NCBI GenBank assembly: GCA_963678675.1
Contig: OY783191.1
Span: 29,408,955 to 29,472,954, forward strand
DNA length: 64,000 nucleotides
Direction of reading: 5' to 3'
Source of the DNA: Xiphydria camelus
Lineage: Eukaryota > Arthropoda > Insecta > Hymenoptera > Xiphydriidae
The number at the start of each line of letters is the position of its first letter. Within the stretch, counting starts at the first letter, position 1. Below the pieces are notes generated by a model, which was not told where the DNA came from, made no database searches, and saw only the letters and a program-made list of their open reading frames with translations. Both the position numbers and the translations under genes were made by a program. This document shows positions 15,001 through 29,800 of this stretch, in pieces.

Positions 15001-17830
15001 GGAAAAAATAAAAAACTCGCGTGATTACCGATATGACATTCAACTAAAATAGTATCTTCTAAAAATGGATATTGCATTTCTACGCAAGTTAGTTCTATAT
15101 AAACATATGCAAATACGTATATTTATACCTGTACGCGTCGGTTTCGCGGTACGCTTTGTACTCAAGATTGTTATTCCGGATCTCAATCTAATTCATTAGA
15201 GCTCAATAGCTTCTCGGCTCAATGAGCTAAGATCAAAAGTGTGTATACCGCCGCACAGTGCAGCGAGTCAATGGGAAACAGAGAATATATCCAAAACTCG
15301 CGTGATTACCGATATGACATTTAACTAAAATAGTATCTTCTAAAAATGGATATTGCGTTTCACGCAACTTAGTTCCGTATAAATTGCACATCGGCAAATA
15401 CGTTGGTATTTATCCATGTACGGGTCGGTTTCGCGGTACGCTTTGTACGCAAGATGGTTATTCCGGATCTCAGTCTAGTTCATTAGAGCTCAATAGCTTC
15501 TCGGCTCAATGAGCTAAGATCAAAAGTGTGTATACCGCCGCACAGTGCAGCGAGTCAATGGGAAACAGAGAAAATATCCAAAACTCGCGTGATTACCGAT
15601 ATGACATTTAACTAAAATAGTATCTTCTAAAAATAGATATTGCATTTCTACGCAAGTTAGTTCTATATAAACATATGTAAATACGTATATTTATACCTGT
15701 ACGCGTCGGTTTCGCGGTACGCTTTGTACGCAAGATGGTTATTCCGGATCTCAATCTAATTCATTAGAGCTCAATAGCTTCTCGGCTCAATGAGCTAAGA
15801 TCAAAAGTGTGTATACCGCCGCAGAGTGCAGCGAGTCAATGGGAAACAGGGAAAAAATAAAAAACTCGCGTGATTACCGATATGACATTTAACTAAAATA
15901 GTATTTTCTAAAAATGGATATTGCATTTCTACGCAAGTTAGTTCTATATAAACATATGTAAATACGTATATTTATACCTGTACGCGTTGGTTTCGCGGTA
16001 AGCTTTGTACGCAAGATTGTTATTCCGGATCTCAATCTAATTCATTAGAGCTCAATAGCTTCTCGGCTCAATGAGCTAAGATCAAAAGTGTGTATACCGC
16101 CGCACAGTGCAGCGAGTCAATGGGAAACAGAGAATATATCCAAAACTCGCGTGATTACCGATATGACATTTAACTAAAATAGTATCTTCTAAAAATGGAT
16201 ATTGCGTTTCACGCAAGTTAGTTCCGTATAAATTGCACATCGGCAAATACGTTGGTATTTATCCATGTACGGGTCGGTTTCGCGGTACGCTTTGTACGCA
16301 AGATGGTTATTCCGGATCTCAGTCTAGTTCATTAGAGCTCAATAGCTTCTCGGCTCAATGAGCTAAGATCAAAAGTGTGTATACCGCCGCACAGTGCAGC
16401 GAGTCAATGGGAAACAGAGAAAATATCCAAAACTCGCGTGATTACCGATATGACATTTAACTAAAATAATATCTTCTAAAAATGGATATTGCATTTCTAC
16501 GCAAGTTAGTTCTATATAAACATATGTAAATACGTATATTTATACCTGTACGCGTCGGTTTCGCGGTACGCTTTGTACGCAAAAGATGGTTATTCCGGAT
16601 CTCAAACTAATTCATTAGAACTTAATAGCTTCTCGGCTCAATGAGCTAAGATCAAAAGTGTGTATACCGCCGCAGAGTGCAGCGAGTCAATGGGAAACAG
16701 GGAAAAAATAAAAAACTCGCGTGATTACCGATATGACATTTAACTAAAATAGTATTTTCTAAAAATGGATATTGCATTTCTACGCAAGTTAGTTCTATAT
16801 AAACATATGTAAATACGTATATTTATACCTGTACGCGTTGGTTTCGCGGTAAGCTTTGTACGCAAGATTGTTATTCCGGATCTCAATCTAATTCATTAGA
16901 GCTCAATAGCTTCTCGGCTCAATGAGCTAAGATCAAAAGTGTGTATACCGCCGCAGAGTGCAGCGAGTCAATGGGAAACAGGGAAAAAATAAAAAACTCG
17001 CGTGATTACCGATATGACATTTAACTAAAATAGTATTTTCTAAAAATGGATATTGCATTTCTACGCAAGTTAGTTCTATATAAACATATGTAAATACGTA
17101 TATTTATACCTGTACGCGTCGGTTTCGCGGTACGCTTTGTACTCAAGATTGTTATTCCGGATCTCAGTCTAGTTCATTAGAGCTCAATAGCTTCTCGGCT
17201 CAACGAGCTAAGATCAAAAGTGTGTATACCGCCGCAGAGTGGAGCGAGTCAATGGGAAACAAGGAAAAAATAAAAAACTCGCGTGATTACCGATATGACA
17301 TTTAACTAAAATAGTATCTTCTAAAAATGGATATTGCATTTCTACGCAAGTTAGTTCTATATAAACATATGTAAATACGTATATTTATACCTGTACGCGT
17401 CGATTTCGCGGTACGCTTTGTACGCAAAAGATGGTTATTCCGGATCTCAAACTAATTCATTAGAGCTCAATAGCTTCTCGGCTCAATGAGCTAAGATCAA
17501 AAGTGTGTATACCGCCGCAGAGTGCAGCGAGTCAATGGGAAACAGGGAAAAAATAAAAAACTCGCGTGATTACCGATATGACATTTAACTAAAATAGTAT
17601 CTTCTAAAAATGGATATTGCATTTCTACGCAAGTTAGTTCTATATAAACATATGTAAATACGTATATTTATACCTGTACGCGTTGGTTTCGCGGTACGCT
17701 TTGTACGCAAGATTGTTATTCCGGATCTCAATCTAATTCATTAGAGCTCAATAGCTTCTCGGCTCAATGAGCTAAGATCAAAAGTTTGTATACCGCCGCA
17801 CAGTGCAGCGAGTCAATGGGAAACAGAGAA
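1..17830. repeat. Satellite higher-order block, copy 1 (17,830 bp, ~63 monomers)
   Basis: Bases from 1 onward recur from 17,831 onward at a fixed offset of 17,830. Shared private variants include agctcaatcgcttctcgg (near 206 and 18,036), aaataagttgg (near 956 and 18,786), ttagatctat (near 1,500 and 19,330) and gaaacaggaaaaaaataa (near 2,823 and 20,653). The colinearity holds to about 4,483, where this copy contains one extra 1,415-bp unit relative to the next copy. The left end of the block lies outside the window. Confidence 0.85.
3111..5940. repeat. Tandem duplication of a 1,415-bp five-monomer unit
   Basis: The marker agaatatatc occurs at 3,111 and 4,526, and the 1,415 bp following each are nearly identical, with an occasional single change (aaatatcaaaaact near 3,405 against aaatatccaaaact in the second unit). 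The second higher-order block has only one unit here, so the doubling occurred after that block was copied, or one unit was lost. Confidence 0.8.
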
Positions 17831-20800
17831 AATATCCAAAACTCGCGTGATTACCGATATGACATTTAACTAAAATAGTATCTTCTAAAAATGGATATTG
17901 CATTTCTACGCAAGTTAGTTCTATATAAACATATGTAAATACGTATATTTATACCTGTACGCGTTGGTTTCGCGGTACGCTTTGTACGCAAGATTGTTAT
18001 TCCGGATCTCAATCTAATTCATTAGAGCTCAATCGCTTCTCGGCTCAATGAGCTAAGATCAAAAGTTTGTATACCGCCGCACAGTGCAGCGAGTCAATGG
18101 GAAACAGAGAAAATATCCAAAACTCGCGTGATTACCGATATGACATTTAACTAAAATAGTATCTTCTAAAAATGGATATTGCATTTCTACGCAAGTTAGT
18201 TCTATATAAACATATGTAAATACGTTGGTATTTATCCATGTACGGGTCGGTTTCGCGGTACGCTTTGTACGCAAGATGGTTATTCCGGATCTCAGTCTAG
18301 TTCATTAGAGCTCAATAGCTTCTCGGCTCAATGAGCTAAGATCAAAAGTGTGTATACCGCCGCACAGTGCAGCGAGTCAATGGGAAACAGAGAAAATATC
18401 CAAAACTCGCGTGATTACCGATATGACATTTAACTAAAATAGTATCTTCTAAAAATGGATATTGCATTTCTACGCAAGTTAGTTCTATATAAACATATGT
18501 AAATACGTATATTTATACCTGTACGCGTCGGTTTCGCGGTACGCTTTGTACGCAAGATGGTTATTCCGGATCTCAATCTAATTCATTAGAGCTCAATAGC
18601 TTCTCGGTTCAATGAGCTAAGATCAAAAGTGTGTATATCGCCGCAGAGTGCAGCGAGTCAATGGGAAACAAGGAAAAAATAAAAAACTCGCGTGTTTACC
18701 GATATGACATTTAACTAAAATAGTATCTTCTAAAAATGGGTATTGCATTTCACGCAAGTTAGTTCTATATAAATTACACATCTGCAAATAAGTTGGTATT
18801 TATCCATGTGGGGGTCGGTTTCGCGGTACGCTTTGTACGCAAGATGGTTATTCCGGATCTCAAACTAATTCATTAGAGCTCAATAGCTTCTCGGCTCAAT
18901 GAGCTAAGATCAAAAGTGTGTATACCGCCGCAGAGTGCAGCGAGTCAACGGGAAACAAGGAAAAAATAAAAAACTCGCGTGATTGCCGATATGACATTTA
19001 ACTAAAATAGTATCTTCTAAAAATGGATATTGCATTTCTACGCAAGTTAGTTCTATATAAACATATGTAAATACGTATATTTATACCTGTACGCGTCGGT
19101 TTCGCGGTACGCTTTGTACGCAAAAGATGGTTATTCCGGATCTCAAACTAATTCATTAGAGCTCAATAGCTTCTCGGCTCAATGAGCTAAGATCAAAAGT
19201 GTGTATACCGCCGCAGAGTGCAGCGAGTCAATGGGAAACAGGGAAAAAATAAAAAACTCGCGTGATTACCGATATGACATTTAACTAAAATAGTATTTTC
19301 TAAAAATGGATATTGCATTTCTACGCAAGTTAGATCTATATAAACATATGTAAATACGTATATTTATACCTGTACGCGTTGGTTTCGCGGTAAGCTTTGT
19401 ACGCAAGATTGTTATTCCGGATCTCAATCTAATTCATTAGAGCTCAATAACTTCTCGGCTTATTGAGCTAAGATCAAAGTGTGTATACCGCCGCACAGTG
19501 CAGCGAGTCAATGGGAAACAGAGAAAATATCCAAAACTCGCGTGATTACCGATATGACTCTTAACTAAAATAACATTTTCCTGAAATAAGTATGGCATTT
19601 CTACGCAAGTTAGTTCTATACAAATTATCCATGTGTAAATACGTATATTTATCCATGTACGGGTCGTTATCGTGGTATAAATTGTTCGCAAGATGGTTAA
19701 GTCCAGATCTCAATCTCATTCATTAGAGCTGAATAGCTTCTCGGCTCATTGAGCTAAGATCAAAGTGTGTATACCGCCGCAGAGTGAAGCGAGTCAATGG
19801 GAAACAAGGAAAAAATAAAAAACTCGCGTGATTACCGATATGACATTGAACTAAAATAGTATCTTCTTAAAATGGATATTGCATTTCTACGCAAGTTAGT
19901 TGTATATAAATTGCACATCGGCAAATACGTTGGTATTTATCCATGTACGGGTCGGTTTCGCGGCACGCTTTGTACGCAAGATGGTTATTCCGGATCTCAG
20001 TCTAGTTCATTAGAGCTCAATAGCTTCTCGGCTCAATGAGCTAAGATCAAAAGTGTGTATACCGCCGCAGAGTGCAGCGAGTCAATGGGAAACAGGGAAA
20101 AAATAAAAAACTCGCGTGATTACCGATATGACATTTAACTAAAATAGTATTTTCTAAAAATGGATATTGCATTTCTACGCAAGTTAGTTCTATATAAACA
20201 TATGTAAATACGTATATTTATACCTGTACGCGTCGGTTTCGCGGTACGCTTTGTACTCAAGATTGTTATTCCGGATCTCAGTCTAGTTCATTAGAGCTCA
20301 ATAGCTTCTCGGCTCAACGAGCTAAGATCAAAAGTGTGTATACCGCCGCAGAGTGGAGCGAGTCAATGGGAAACAAGGAAAAAATAAAAAACTCGCGTGA
20401 TTACCGATATGACATTTAACTAAAATAGTATCTTCTAAAAATGGATATTGCATTTCTACGCAAGTTAGTTCTATATAAACATATGTAAATACGTATATTT
20501 ATACCTGTACGCGTCGATTTCGCGGTACGCTTTGTACGCAAAAGATGGTTATTCCGGATCTCAAACTAATTCATTAGAGCTCAATAGCTTCTCGGCTCAA
20601 TGAGCTAAGATCAAAAGTGTGTATACCGCCGCAGAGTGCAGCGAGTCAATGGGAAACAGGAAAAAAATAAAAAACTCGCGTGATTACCGATATGACATTT
20701 AACTAAAATAGTATCTTCTAAAAATGGATATTGCATTTCTACGCAAGTTAGTTCTATATAAACATATGTAAATACGTATATTTATACCTGTACGCGTTGG

Positions 20801-23800
20801 TTTCGCGGTACGCTTTGTACGCAAGATTGTTATTCCGGATCTCAATCTAATTCATTAGAGCTCAATAGCTTCTCGGCTCAATGAGCTAAGATCAAAAGTG
20901 TGTATACCGCCGCACAGTGCAGCGAGTCAATGGGAAACAGAGAATATATCCAAAACTCGCGTGATTACCGATATGACATTTAACTAAAATAGTATCTTCT
21001 AAAAATGGATATTGCGTTTCACGCAAGTTAGTTCCGTATAAATTGCACATCGGCAAATACGTTGGTATTTATCCATGTACGGGTCGGTTTCGCGGTACGC
21101 TTTGTACGCAAGATGGTTATTCCGGATCTCAGTCTAGTTCATTAGAGCTCAATAGCTTCTCGGCTCAATGAGCTAAGATCAAAAGTGTGTATACCGCCGC
21201 ACAGTGCAGCGAGTCAATGGGAAACAGAGAAAATATCCAAAACTCGCGTGATTACCGATATGACATTTAACTAAAATAATATCTTCTAAAAATGGATATT
21301 GCATTTCTACGCAAGTTAGTTCTATATAAACATATGTAAATACGTATATTTATACCTGTACGCGTCGGTTTCGCGGTACGCTTTGTACGCAAAAGATGGT
21401 TATTCCGGATCTCAAACTAATTCATTAGAACTTAATAGCTTCTCGGCTCAATGAGCTAAGATCAAAAGTGTGTATACCGCCGCAGAGTGCAGCGAGTCAA
21501 TGGGAAACAGGGAAAAAATAAAAAACTCGCGTGATTACCGATATGACATTTAACTAAAATAGTATTTTCTAAAAATGGATATTGCATTTCTACGCAAGTT
21601 AGTTCTATATAAACATATGTAAATACGTATATTTATACCTGTACGCGTTGGTTTCGCGGTAAGCTTTGTACGCAAGATTGTTATTCCGGATCTCAATCTA
21701 ATTCATTAGAGCTCAATAGCTTCTCGGCTCAATGAGCTAAGATCAAAAGTGTGTATACCGCCGCAGAGTGCAGCGAGTCAATGGGAAACAGGGAAAAAAT
21801 AAAAAACTCGCGTGATTACCGATATGACATTTAACTAAAATAGTATTTTCTAAAAATGGATATTGCATTTCTACGCAAGTTAGTTCTATATAAACATATG
21901 TAAATACGTATATTTATACCTGTACGCGTCGGTTTCGCGGTACGCTTTGTACGCAAAAGATGGTTATTCCGGATCTCAAACTAATTCATTAGAGCTCAAT
22001 AGCTTCTCGGCTCAATGAGCTAAGATCAAAAGTGTGTATACCGCCGCAGAGTGCAGCGAGTCAATGGGAAACAGGGAAAAAATAAAAAACTCGCGTGATT
22101 ACCGATATGACATTTAACTAAAATAGTATCTTCTAAAAATGGATATTGCATTTCTACGCAAGTTAGTTCTATATAAACATATGTAAATACGTATATTTAT
22201 ACCTGTACGCGTTGGTTTCGCGGTACGCTTTGTACGCAAGATTGTTATTCCGGATCTCAATCTAATTCATTAGAGCTCAATAGCTTCTCGGCTCAATGAG
22301 CTAAGATCAAAAGTTTGTATACCGCCGCACAGTGCAGCGAGTCAATGGGAAACAGAGAAAATATCCAAAACTCGCGTGATTACCGATATGACATTTAACT
22401 AAAATAGTATCTTCTAAAAATGGATATTGCATTTCTACGCAAGTTAGTTCTATATAAACATATGTAAATACGTATATTTATACCTGTACGCGTCGGTTTC
22501 GCGGTACGCTTTGTACGCAAGATGGTTATTCCGGATCTCAATCTAATTCATTAGAGCTCAATAGCTTCTCGGTTCAATGAGCTAAGATCAAAAGTGTGTA
22601 TATCGCCGCAGAGTGCAGCGAGTCAATGGGAAACAAGGAAAAAATAAAAAACTCGCGTGATTACCGATATGACATTTAACTAAAATAGTATCTTCTAAAA
22701 ATGGGTATTGCATTTCACGCAAGTTAGTTCTATATAAATTACACATCTGCAAATACGTTGGTATTTATCCATGTGGGGGTCGGTTTCGCGGTACGCTTTG
22801 TACGCAAGATGGTTATTCCGGATCTCAAACTAATTCATTAGAGCTCAATAGCTTCTCGGCTCAATGAGCTAAGATCAAAAGTGTGTATACCGCCGCAGAG
22901 TGCAACGAGTCAATGGGAAACAGGGAAAAAATAAAAAACTCGCGTGATTACCGATATGACATTTAACTAAAATAGTATCTTCTAAAAATGGATATTGCAT
23001 TTCTACGCAAGTTAGTTCTATATAAACATATGTAAATACGTATATTTATACCTGTACGCGTTGGTTTCGCGGTACGCTTTGTACGCAAGATTGTTATTCC
23101 GGATCTCAATCTAATTCATTAGAGCTCAATAGCTTCTCGGCTCAATGAGCTAAGATCAAAAGTGTGTATACCGCCGCACAGTGCAGCGAGTCAATGGGAA
23201 ACAGAGAATATATCCAAAACTCGCGTGATTACCGATATGACATTTAACTAAAATAGTATCTTCTAAAAATGGATATTGCGTTTCACGCAAGTTAGTTCCG
23301 TATAAATTGCACATCGGCAAATACGTTGGTATTTATCCATGTACGGGTCGGTTTCGCGGTACGCTTTGTACGCAAGATGGTTATTCCGGATCTCAGTCTA
23401 GTTCATTAGAGCTCAATAGCTTCTCGGCTCAATGAGCTAAGATCAAAAGTGTGTATACCGCCGCACAGTGCAGCGAGTCAATGGGAAACAGAGAAAATAT
23501 CCAAAACTCGCGTGATTACCGATATGACATTTAACTAAAATAATATCTTCTAAAAATGGATATTGCATTTCTACGCAAGTTAGTTCTATATAAACATATG
23601 TAAATACGTATATTTATACCTGTACGCGTCGGTTTCGCGGTACGCTTTGTACGCAAAAGATGGTTATTCCGGATCTCAAACTAATTCATTAGAACTTAAT
23701 AGCTTCTCGGCTCAATGAGCTAAGATCAAAAGTGTGTATACCGCCGCAGAGTGCAGCGAGTCAATGGGAAACAGGGAAAAAATAAAAAACTCGCGTGATT

Positions 23801-26800
23801 ACCGATATGACATTTAACTAAAATAGTATTTTCTAAAAATGGATATTGCATTTCTACGCAAGTTAGTTCTATATAAACATATGTAAATACGTATATTTAT
23901 ACCTGTACGCGTTGGTTTCGCGGTAAGCTTTGTACGCAAGATTGTTATTCCGGATCTCAATCTAATTCATTAGAGCTCAATAGCTTCTCGGCTCAATGAG
24001 CTAAGATCAAAAGTGTGTATACCGCCGCAGAGTGCAGCGAGTCAATGGGAAACAGGGAAAAAATAAAAAACTCGCGTGATTACCGATATGACATTTAACT
24101 AAAATAGTATTTTCTAAAAATGGATATTGCATTTCTACGCAAGTTAGTTCTATATAAACATATGTAAATACGTATATTTATACCTGTACGCGTCGGTTTC
24201 GCGGTACGCTTTGTACGCAAAAGATGGTTATTCCGGATCTCAAACTAATTCATTAGAGCTCAATAGCTTCTCGGCTCAATGAGCTAAGATCAAAAGTGTG
24301 TATACCGCCGCAGAGTGCAGCGAGTCAATGGGAAACAGGGAAAAAATAAAAAACTCGCGTGATTACCGATATGACATTTAACTAAAATAGTATCTTCTAA
24401 AAATGGATATTGCATTTCTACGCAAGTTAGTTCTATATAAACATATGTAAATACGTATATTTATACCTGTACGCGTTGGTTTCGCGGTACGCTTTGTACG
24501 CAAGATTGTTATTCCGGATCTCAATCTAATTCATTAGAGCTCAATAGCTTCTCGGCTCAATGAGCTAAGATCAAAAGTTTGTATACCGCCGCACAGTGCA
24601 GCGAGTCAATGGGAAACAGAGAAAATATCCAAAACTCGCGTGATTACCGATATGACATTTAACTAAAATAGTATCTTCTAAAAATGGATATTGCATTTCT
24701 ACGCAAGTTAGTTCTATATAAACATATGTAAATACGTATATTTATACCTGTACGCGTCGGTTTCGCGGTACGCTTTGTACGCAAGATGGTTATTCCGGAT
24801 CTCAATCTAATTCATTAGAGCTCAATAGCTTCTCGTTTCAATGAGCTAAGATCAAAAGTGTGTATATCGCCGCAGAGTGCAGCGAGTCAATGGGAAACAA
24901 GGAAAAAATAAAAAACTCGCGTGATTACCGATATGACATTTAACTAAAATAGTATCTTCTAAAAATGGGTATTGCATTTCACGCAAGTTAGTTCTATATA
25001 AATTACACATCTGCAAATACGTTGGTATTTATCCATGTGGGGGTCGGTTTCGCGGTACGCTTTGTACGCAAGATGGTTATTCCGGATCTCAAACTAATTC
25101 ATTAGAGCTCAATAGCTTCTCGGCTCAATGAGCTAAGATCAAAAGTGTGTATACCGCCGCAGAGTGCAGCGAGTCAATGGGAAACAGGGAAAAAATAAAA
25201 AACTCGCGTGATTACCGATATGACATTTAACTAAAATAGTATCTTCTAAAAATGGATATTGCATTTCTACGCAAGTTAGTTCTATATAAACATATGTAAA
25301 TACGTATATTTATACCTGTACGCGTTGGTTTCGCGGTACGCTTTGTACGCAAGATTGTTATTCCGGATCTCAATCTAATTCATTAGAGCTCAATAGCTTC
25401 TCGGCTCAATGAGCTAAGATCAAAAGTGTGTATACCGCCGCACAGTGCAGCGAGTCAATGGGAAACAGAGAATATATCCAAAACTCGCGTGATTACCGAT
25501 ATGACATTTAACTAAAATAGTATCTTCTAAAAATGGATATTGCGTTTCACGCAAGTTAGTTCCGTATAAATTGCACATCGGCAAATACGTTGGTATTTAT
25601 CCATGTACGGGTCGGTTTCGCGGTACGCTTTGTACGCAAGATGGTTATTCCGGATCTCAGTCTAGTTCATTAGAGCTCAATAGCTTCTCGGCTCAATGAG
25701 CTAAGATCAAAAGTGTGTATACCGCCGCACAGTGCAGCGAGTCAATGGGAAACAGAGAAAATATCCAAAACTCGCGTGATTACCGATATGACATTTAACT
25801 AAAATAATATCTTCTAAAAATGGATATTGCATTTCTACGCAAGTTAGTTCTATATAAACATATGTAAATACGTATATTTATACCTGTACGCGTCGGTTTC
25901 GCGGTACGCTTTGTACGCAAGATGGTTATTCCGGATCTCAATCTAATTCATTAGAGCTCAATAGCTTCTCGGTTCAATGAGCTAAGATCAAAAGTGTGTA
26001 TATCGCCGCAGAGTGCAGCGAGTCAATGGGAAACAAGGAAAAAATAAAAAACTCGCGTGATTACCGATATGACATTTAACTAAAATAGTATCTTCTAAAA
26101 ATGGGTATTGCATTTCACGCAAGTTAGTTCTATATAAATTACACATCTGCAAATACGTTGGTATTTATCCATGTGGGGGTCGGTTTCGCGGTACGCTTTG
26201 TACGCAAGATGGTTATTCCGGATCTCAAACTAATTCATTAGAGCTCAATAGCTTCTCGGCTCAATGAGCTAAGATCAAAAGTGTGTATACCGCCGCAGAG
26301 TGCAGCGAGTCAATGGGAAACAGGGAAAAAATAAAAAACTCGCGTGATTACCGATATGACATTTAACTAAAATAGTATCTTCTAAAAATGGATATTGCAT
26401 TTCTACGCAAGTTAGTTCTATATAAACATATGTAAATACGTATATTTATACCTGTACGCGTTGGTTTCGCGGTACGCTTTGTACGCAAGATTGTTATTCC
26501 GGATCTCAATCTAATTCATTAGAGCTCAATAGCTTCTCGGCTCAATGAGCTAAGATCAAAAGTGTGTATACCGCCGCACAGTGCAGCGAGTCAATGGGAA
26601 ACAGAGAATATATCCAAAACTCGCGTGATTACCGATATGACATTTAACTAAAATAGTATCTTCTAAAAATGGATATTGCGTTTCACGCAAGTTAGTTCCG
26701 TATAAATTGCACATCGGCAAATACGTTGGTATTTATCCATGTACGGGTCGGTTTCGCGGTACGCTTTGTACGCAAGATGGTTATTCCGGATCTCAGTCTA

Positions 26801-29800
26801 GTTCATTAGAGCTCAATAGCTTCTCGGCTCAATGAGCTAAGATCAAAAGTGTGTATACCGCCGCACAGTGCAGCGAGTCAATGGGAAACAGAGAAAATAT
26901 CCAAAACTCGCGTGATTACCGATATGACATTTAACTAAAATAATATCTTCTAAAAATGGATATTGCATTTCTACGCAAGTTAGTTCTATATAAACATATG
27001 TAAATACGTATATTTATACCTGTACGCGTCGGTTTCGCGGTACGCTTTGTACGCAAAAGATGGTTATTCCGGATCTCAAACTAATTCATTAGAACTTAAT
27101 AGCTTCTCGGCTCAATGAGCTAAGATCAAAAGTGTGTATACCGCCGCAGAGTGCAGCGAGTCAATGGGAAACAGGGAAAAAATAAAAAACTCGCGTGATT
27201 ACCGATATGACATTCAACTAAAATAGTATCTTCTAAAAATGGATATTGCATTTCTACGCAAGTTAGTTCTATATAAACATATGTAAATACGTATATTTAT
27301 ACCTGTACGCGTTGGTTTCGCGGTACGCTTTGTACGCAAGATTGTTATTCCGGATCTCAATCTAATTCATTAGAGCTCAATAGCTTCTCGGCTCAATGAG
27401 CTAAGATCAAAAGTTTGTATACCGCCGCACAGTGCAGCGAGTCAATGGGAAACAGAGAAAATATCCAAAACTCGCGTGATTACCGATATGACATTTAACT
27501 GAAATAGTATCTTCTAAAAATGGATATTGCATTTCTACGCAAGTTAGTTCTATATAAACATATGCAAATACGTATATTTATACCTGTACGCGTCGGTTTC
27601 GCGGTACGCTTTGTACTCAAGATTGTTATTCCGGATCTCAATCTAATTCATTAGAGCTCAATAGCTTCTCGGCTCAATGAGCTAAGATCAAAAGTGTGTA
27701 TACCGCCGCAGAGTGCAGCGAGTCAATGGGAAACAGGGAAAAAATAAAAAACTCGCGTGATTACCGATATGACATTTAACTAAAATAGTATTTTCTAAAA
27801 ATGGATATTGCATTTCTACGCAAGTTAGTTCTATATAAACATATGTAAATACGTATATTTATACCTGTACGCGTCGGTTTCGCGGTACGCTTTGTACGCA
27901 AAAGATGGTTATTCCGGATCTCAAACTAATTCATTAGAGCTCAATAGCTTCTCGGCTCAATGAGCTAAGATCAAAAGTGTGTATACCGCCGCAGAGTGCA
28001 GCGAGTCAATGGGAAACAGGGAAAAAATAAAAAACTCGCGTGATTACCGATATGACATTTAACTAAAATAGTATCTTCTAAAAATGGATATTGCATTTCT
28101 ACGCAAGTTAGTTCTATATAAACATATGTAAATACGTATATTTATACCTGTACGCGTTGGTTTCGCGGTACGCTTTGTACGCAAGATTGTTATTCCGGAT
28201 CTCAATCTAATTCATTAGAGCTCAATAGCTTCTCGGCTCAATGAGCTAAGATCAAAAGTTTGTATACCGCCGCACAGTGCAGCGAGTCAATGGGAAACAG
28301 AGAAAATATCCAAAACTCGCGTGATTACCGATATGACATTTAACTAAAATAATATCTTCTAAAAATGGATATTGCATTTCTACGCAAGTTAGTTCTATAT
28401 AAACATATGTAAATACGTATATTTATACCTGTACGCGTCGGTTTCGCGGTACGCTTTGTACGCAAAAGATGGTTATTCCGGATCTCAAACTAATTCATTA
28501 GAACTTAATAGCTTCTCGGCTCAATGAGCTAAGATCAAAAGTGTGTATACCGCCGCAGAGTGCAGCGAGTCAATGGGAAACAGAGAATATATCCAAAACT
28601 CGCGTGATTACCGATATGACATTTAACTAAAATAGTATCTTCTAAAAATGGATATTGCGTTTCACGCAAGTTAGTTCCGTATAAATTGCACATCGGCAAA
28701 TACGTTGGTATTTATCCATGTACGGGTCGGTTTCGCGGTACGCTTTGTACGCAAGATGGTTATTCCGGATCTCAATCTAATTCATTAGAGCTCAATAGCT
28801 TCTCGGCTCAATGAGCTAAGATCAAAAGTGTGTATACCGCCGCAGAGTGCAGCGAGTCAATGGGAAACAGGGAAAAAATAAAAAACTCGCGTGATTACCG
28901 ATATGACATTTAACTAAAATAGTATTTTCTAAAAATGGATATTGCATTTCTACGCAAGTTAGTTCTATATAAACATATGTAAATACGTATATTTATACCT
29001 GTACGCGTCGGTTTCGCGGTACGCTTTGTACGCAAAAGATGGTTATTCCGGATCTCAAACTAATTCATTAGAGCTCAATAGCTTCTCGGCTCAATGAGCT
29101 AAGATCAAAAGTGTGTATACCGCCGCAGAGTGCAGCGAGTCAATGGGAAACAGGGAAAAAATAAAAAACTCGCGTGATTACCGATATGACATTTAACTAA
29201 AATAGTATCTTCTAAAAATGGATATTGCATTTCTACGCAAGTTAGTTCTATATAAACATATGTAAATACGTATATTTATACCTGTACGCGTTGGTTTCGC
29301 GGTACGCTTTGTACGCAAGATTGTTATTCCGGATCTCAATCTAATTCATTAGAGCTCAATAGCTTCTCGGCTCAATGAGCTAAGATCAAAAGTTTGTATA
29401 CCGCCGCACAGTGCAGCGAGTCAATGGGAAACAGAGAAAATATCCAAAACTCGCGTGATTACCGATATGACATTTAACTAAAATAGTATCTTCTAAAAAT
29501 GGATATTGCATTTCTACGCAAGTTAGTTCTATATAAACATATGTAAATACGTATATTTATACCTGTACGCGTCGGTTTCGCGGTACGCTTTGTACGCAAG
29601 ATGGTTATTCCGGATCTCAATCTAATTCATTAGAGCTCAATAGCTTCTCGGTTCAATGAGCTAAGATCAAAAGTGTGTATATCGCCGCAGAGTGCAGCGA
29701 GTCAATGGGAAACAAGGAAAAAATAAAAAACTCGCGTGATTACCGATATGACATTTAACTAAAATAGTATCTTCTAAAAATGGGTATTGCATTTCACGCA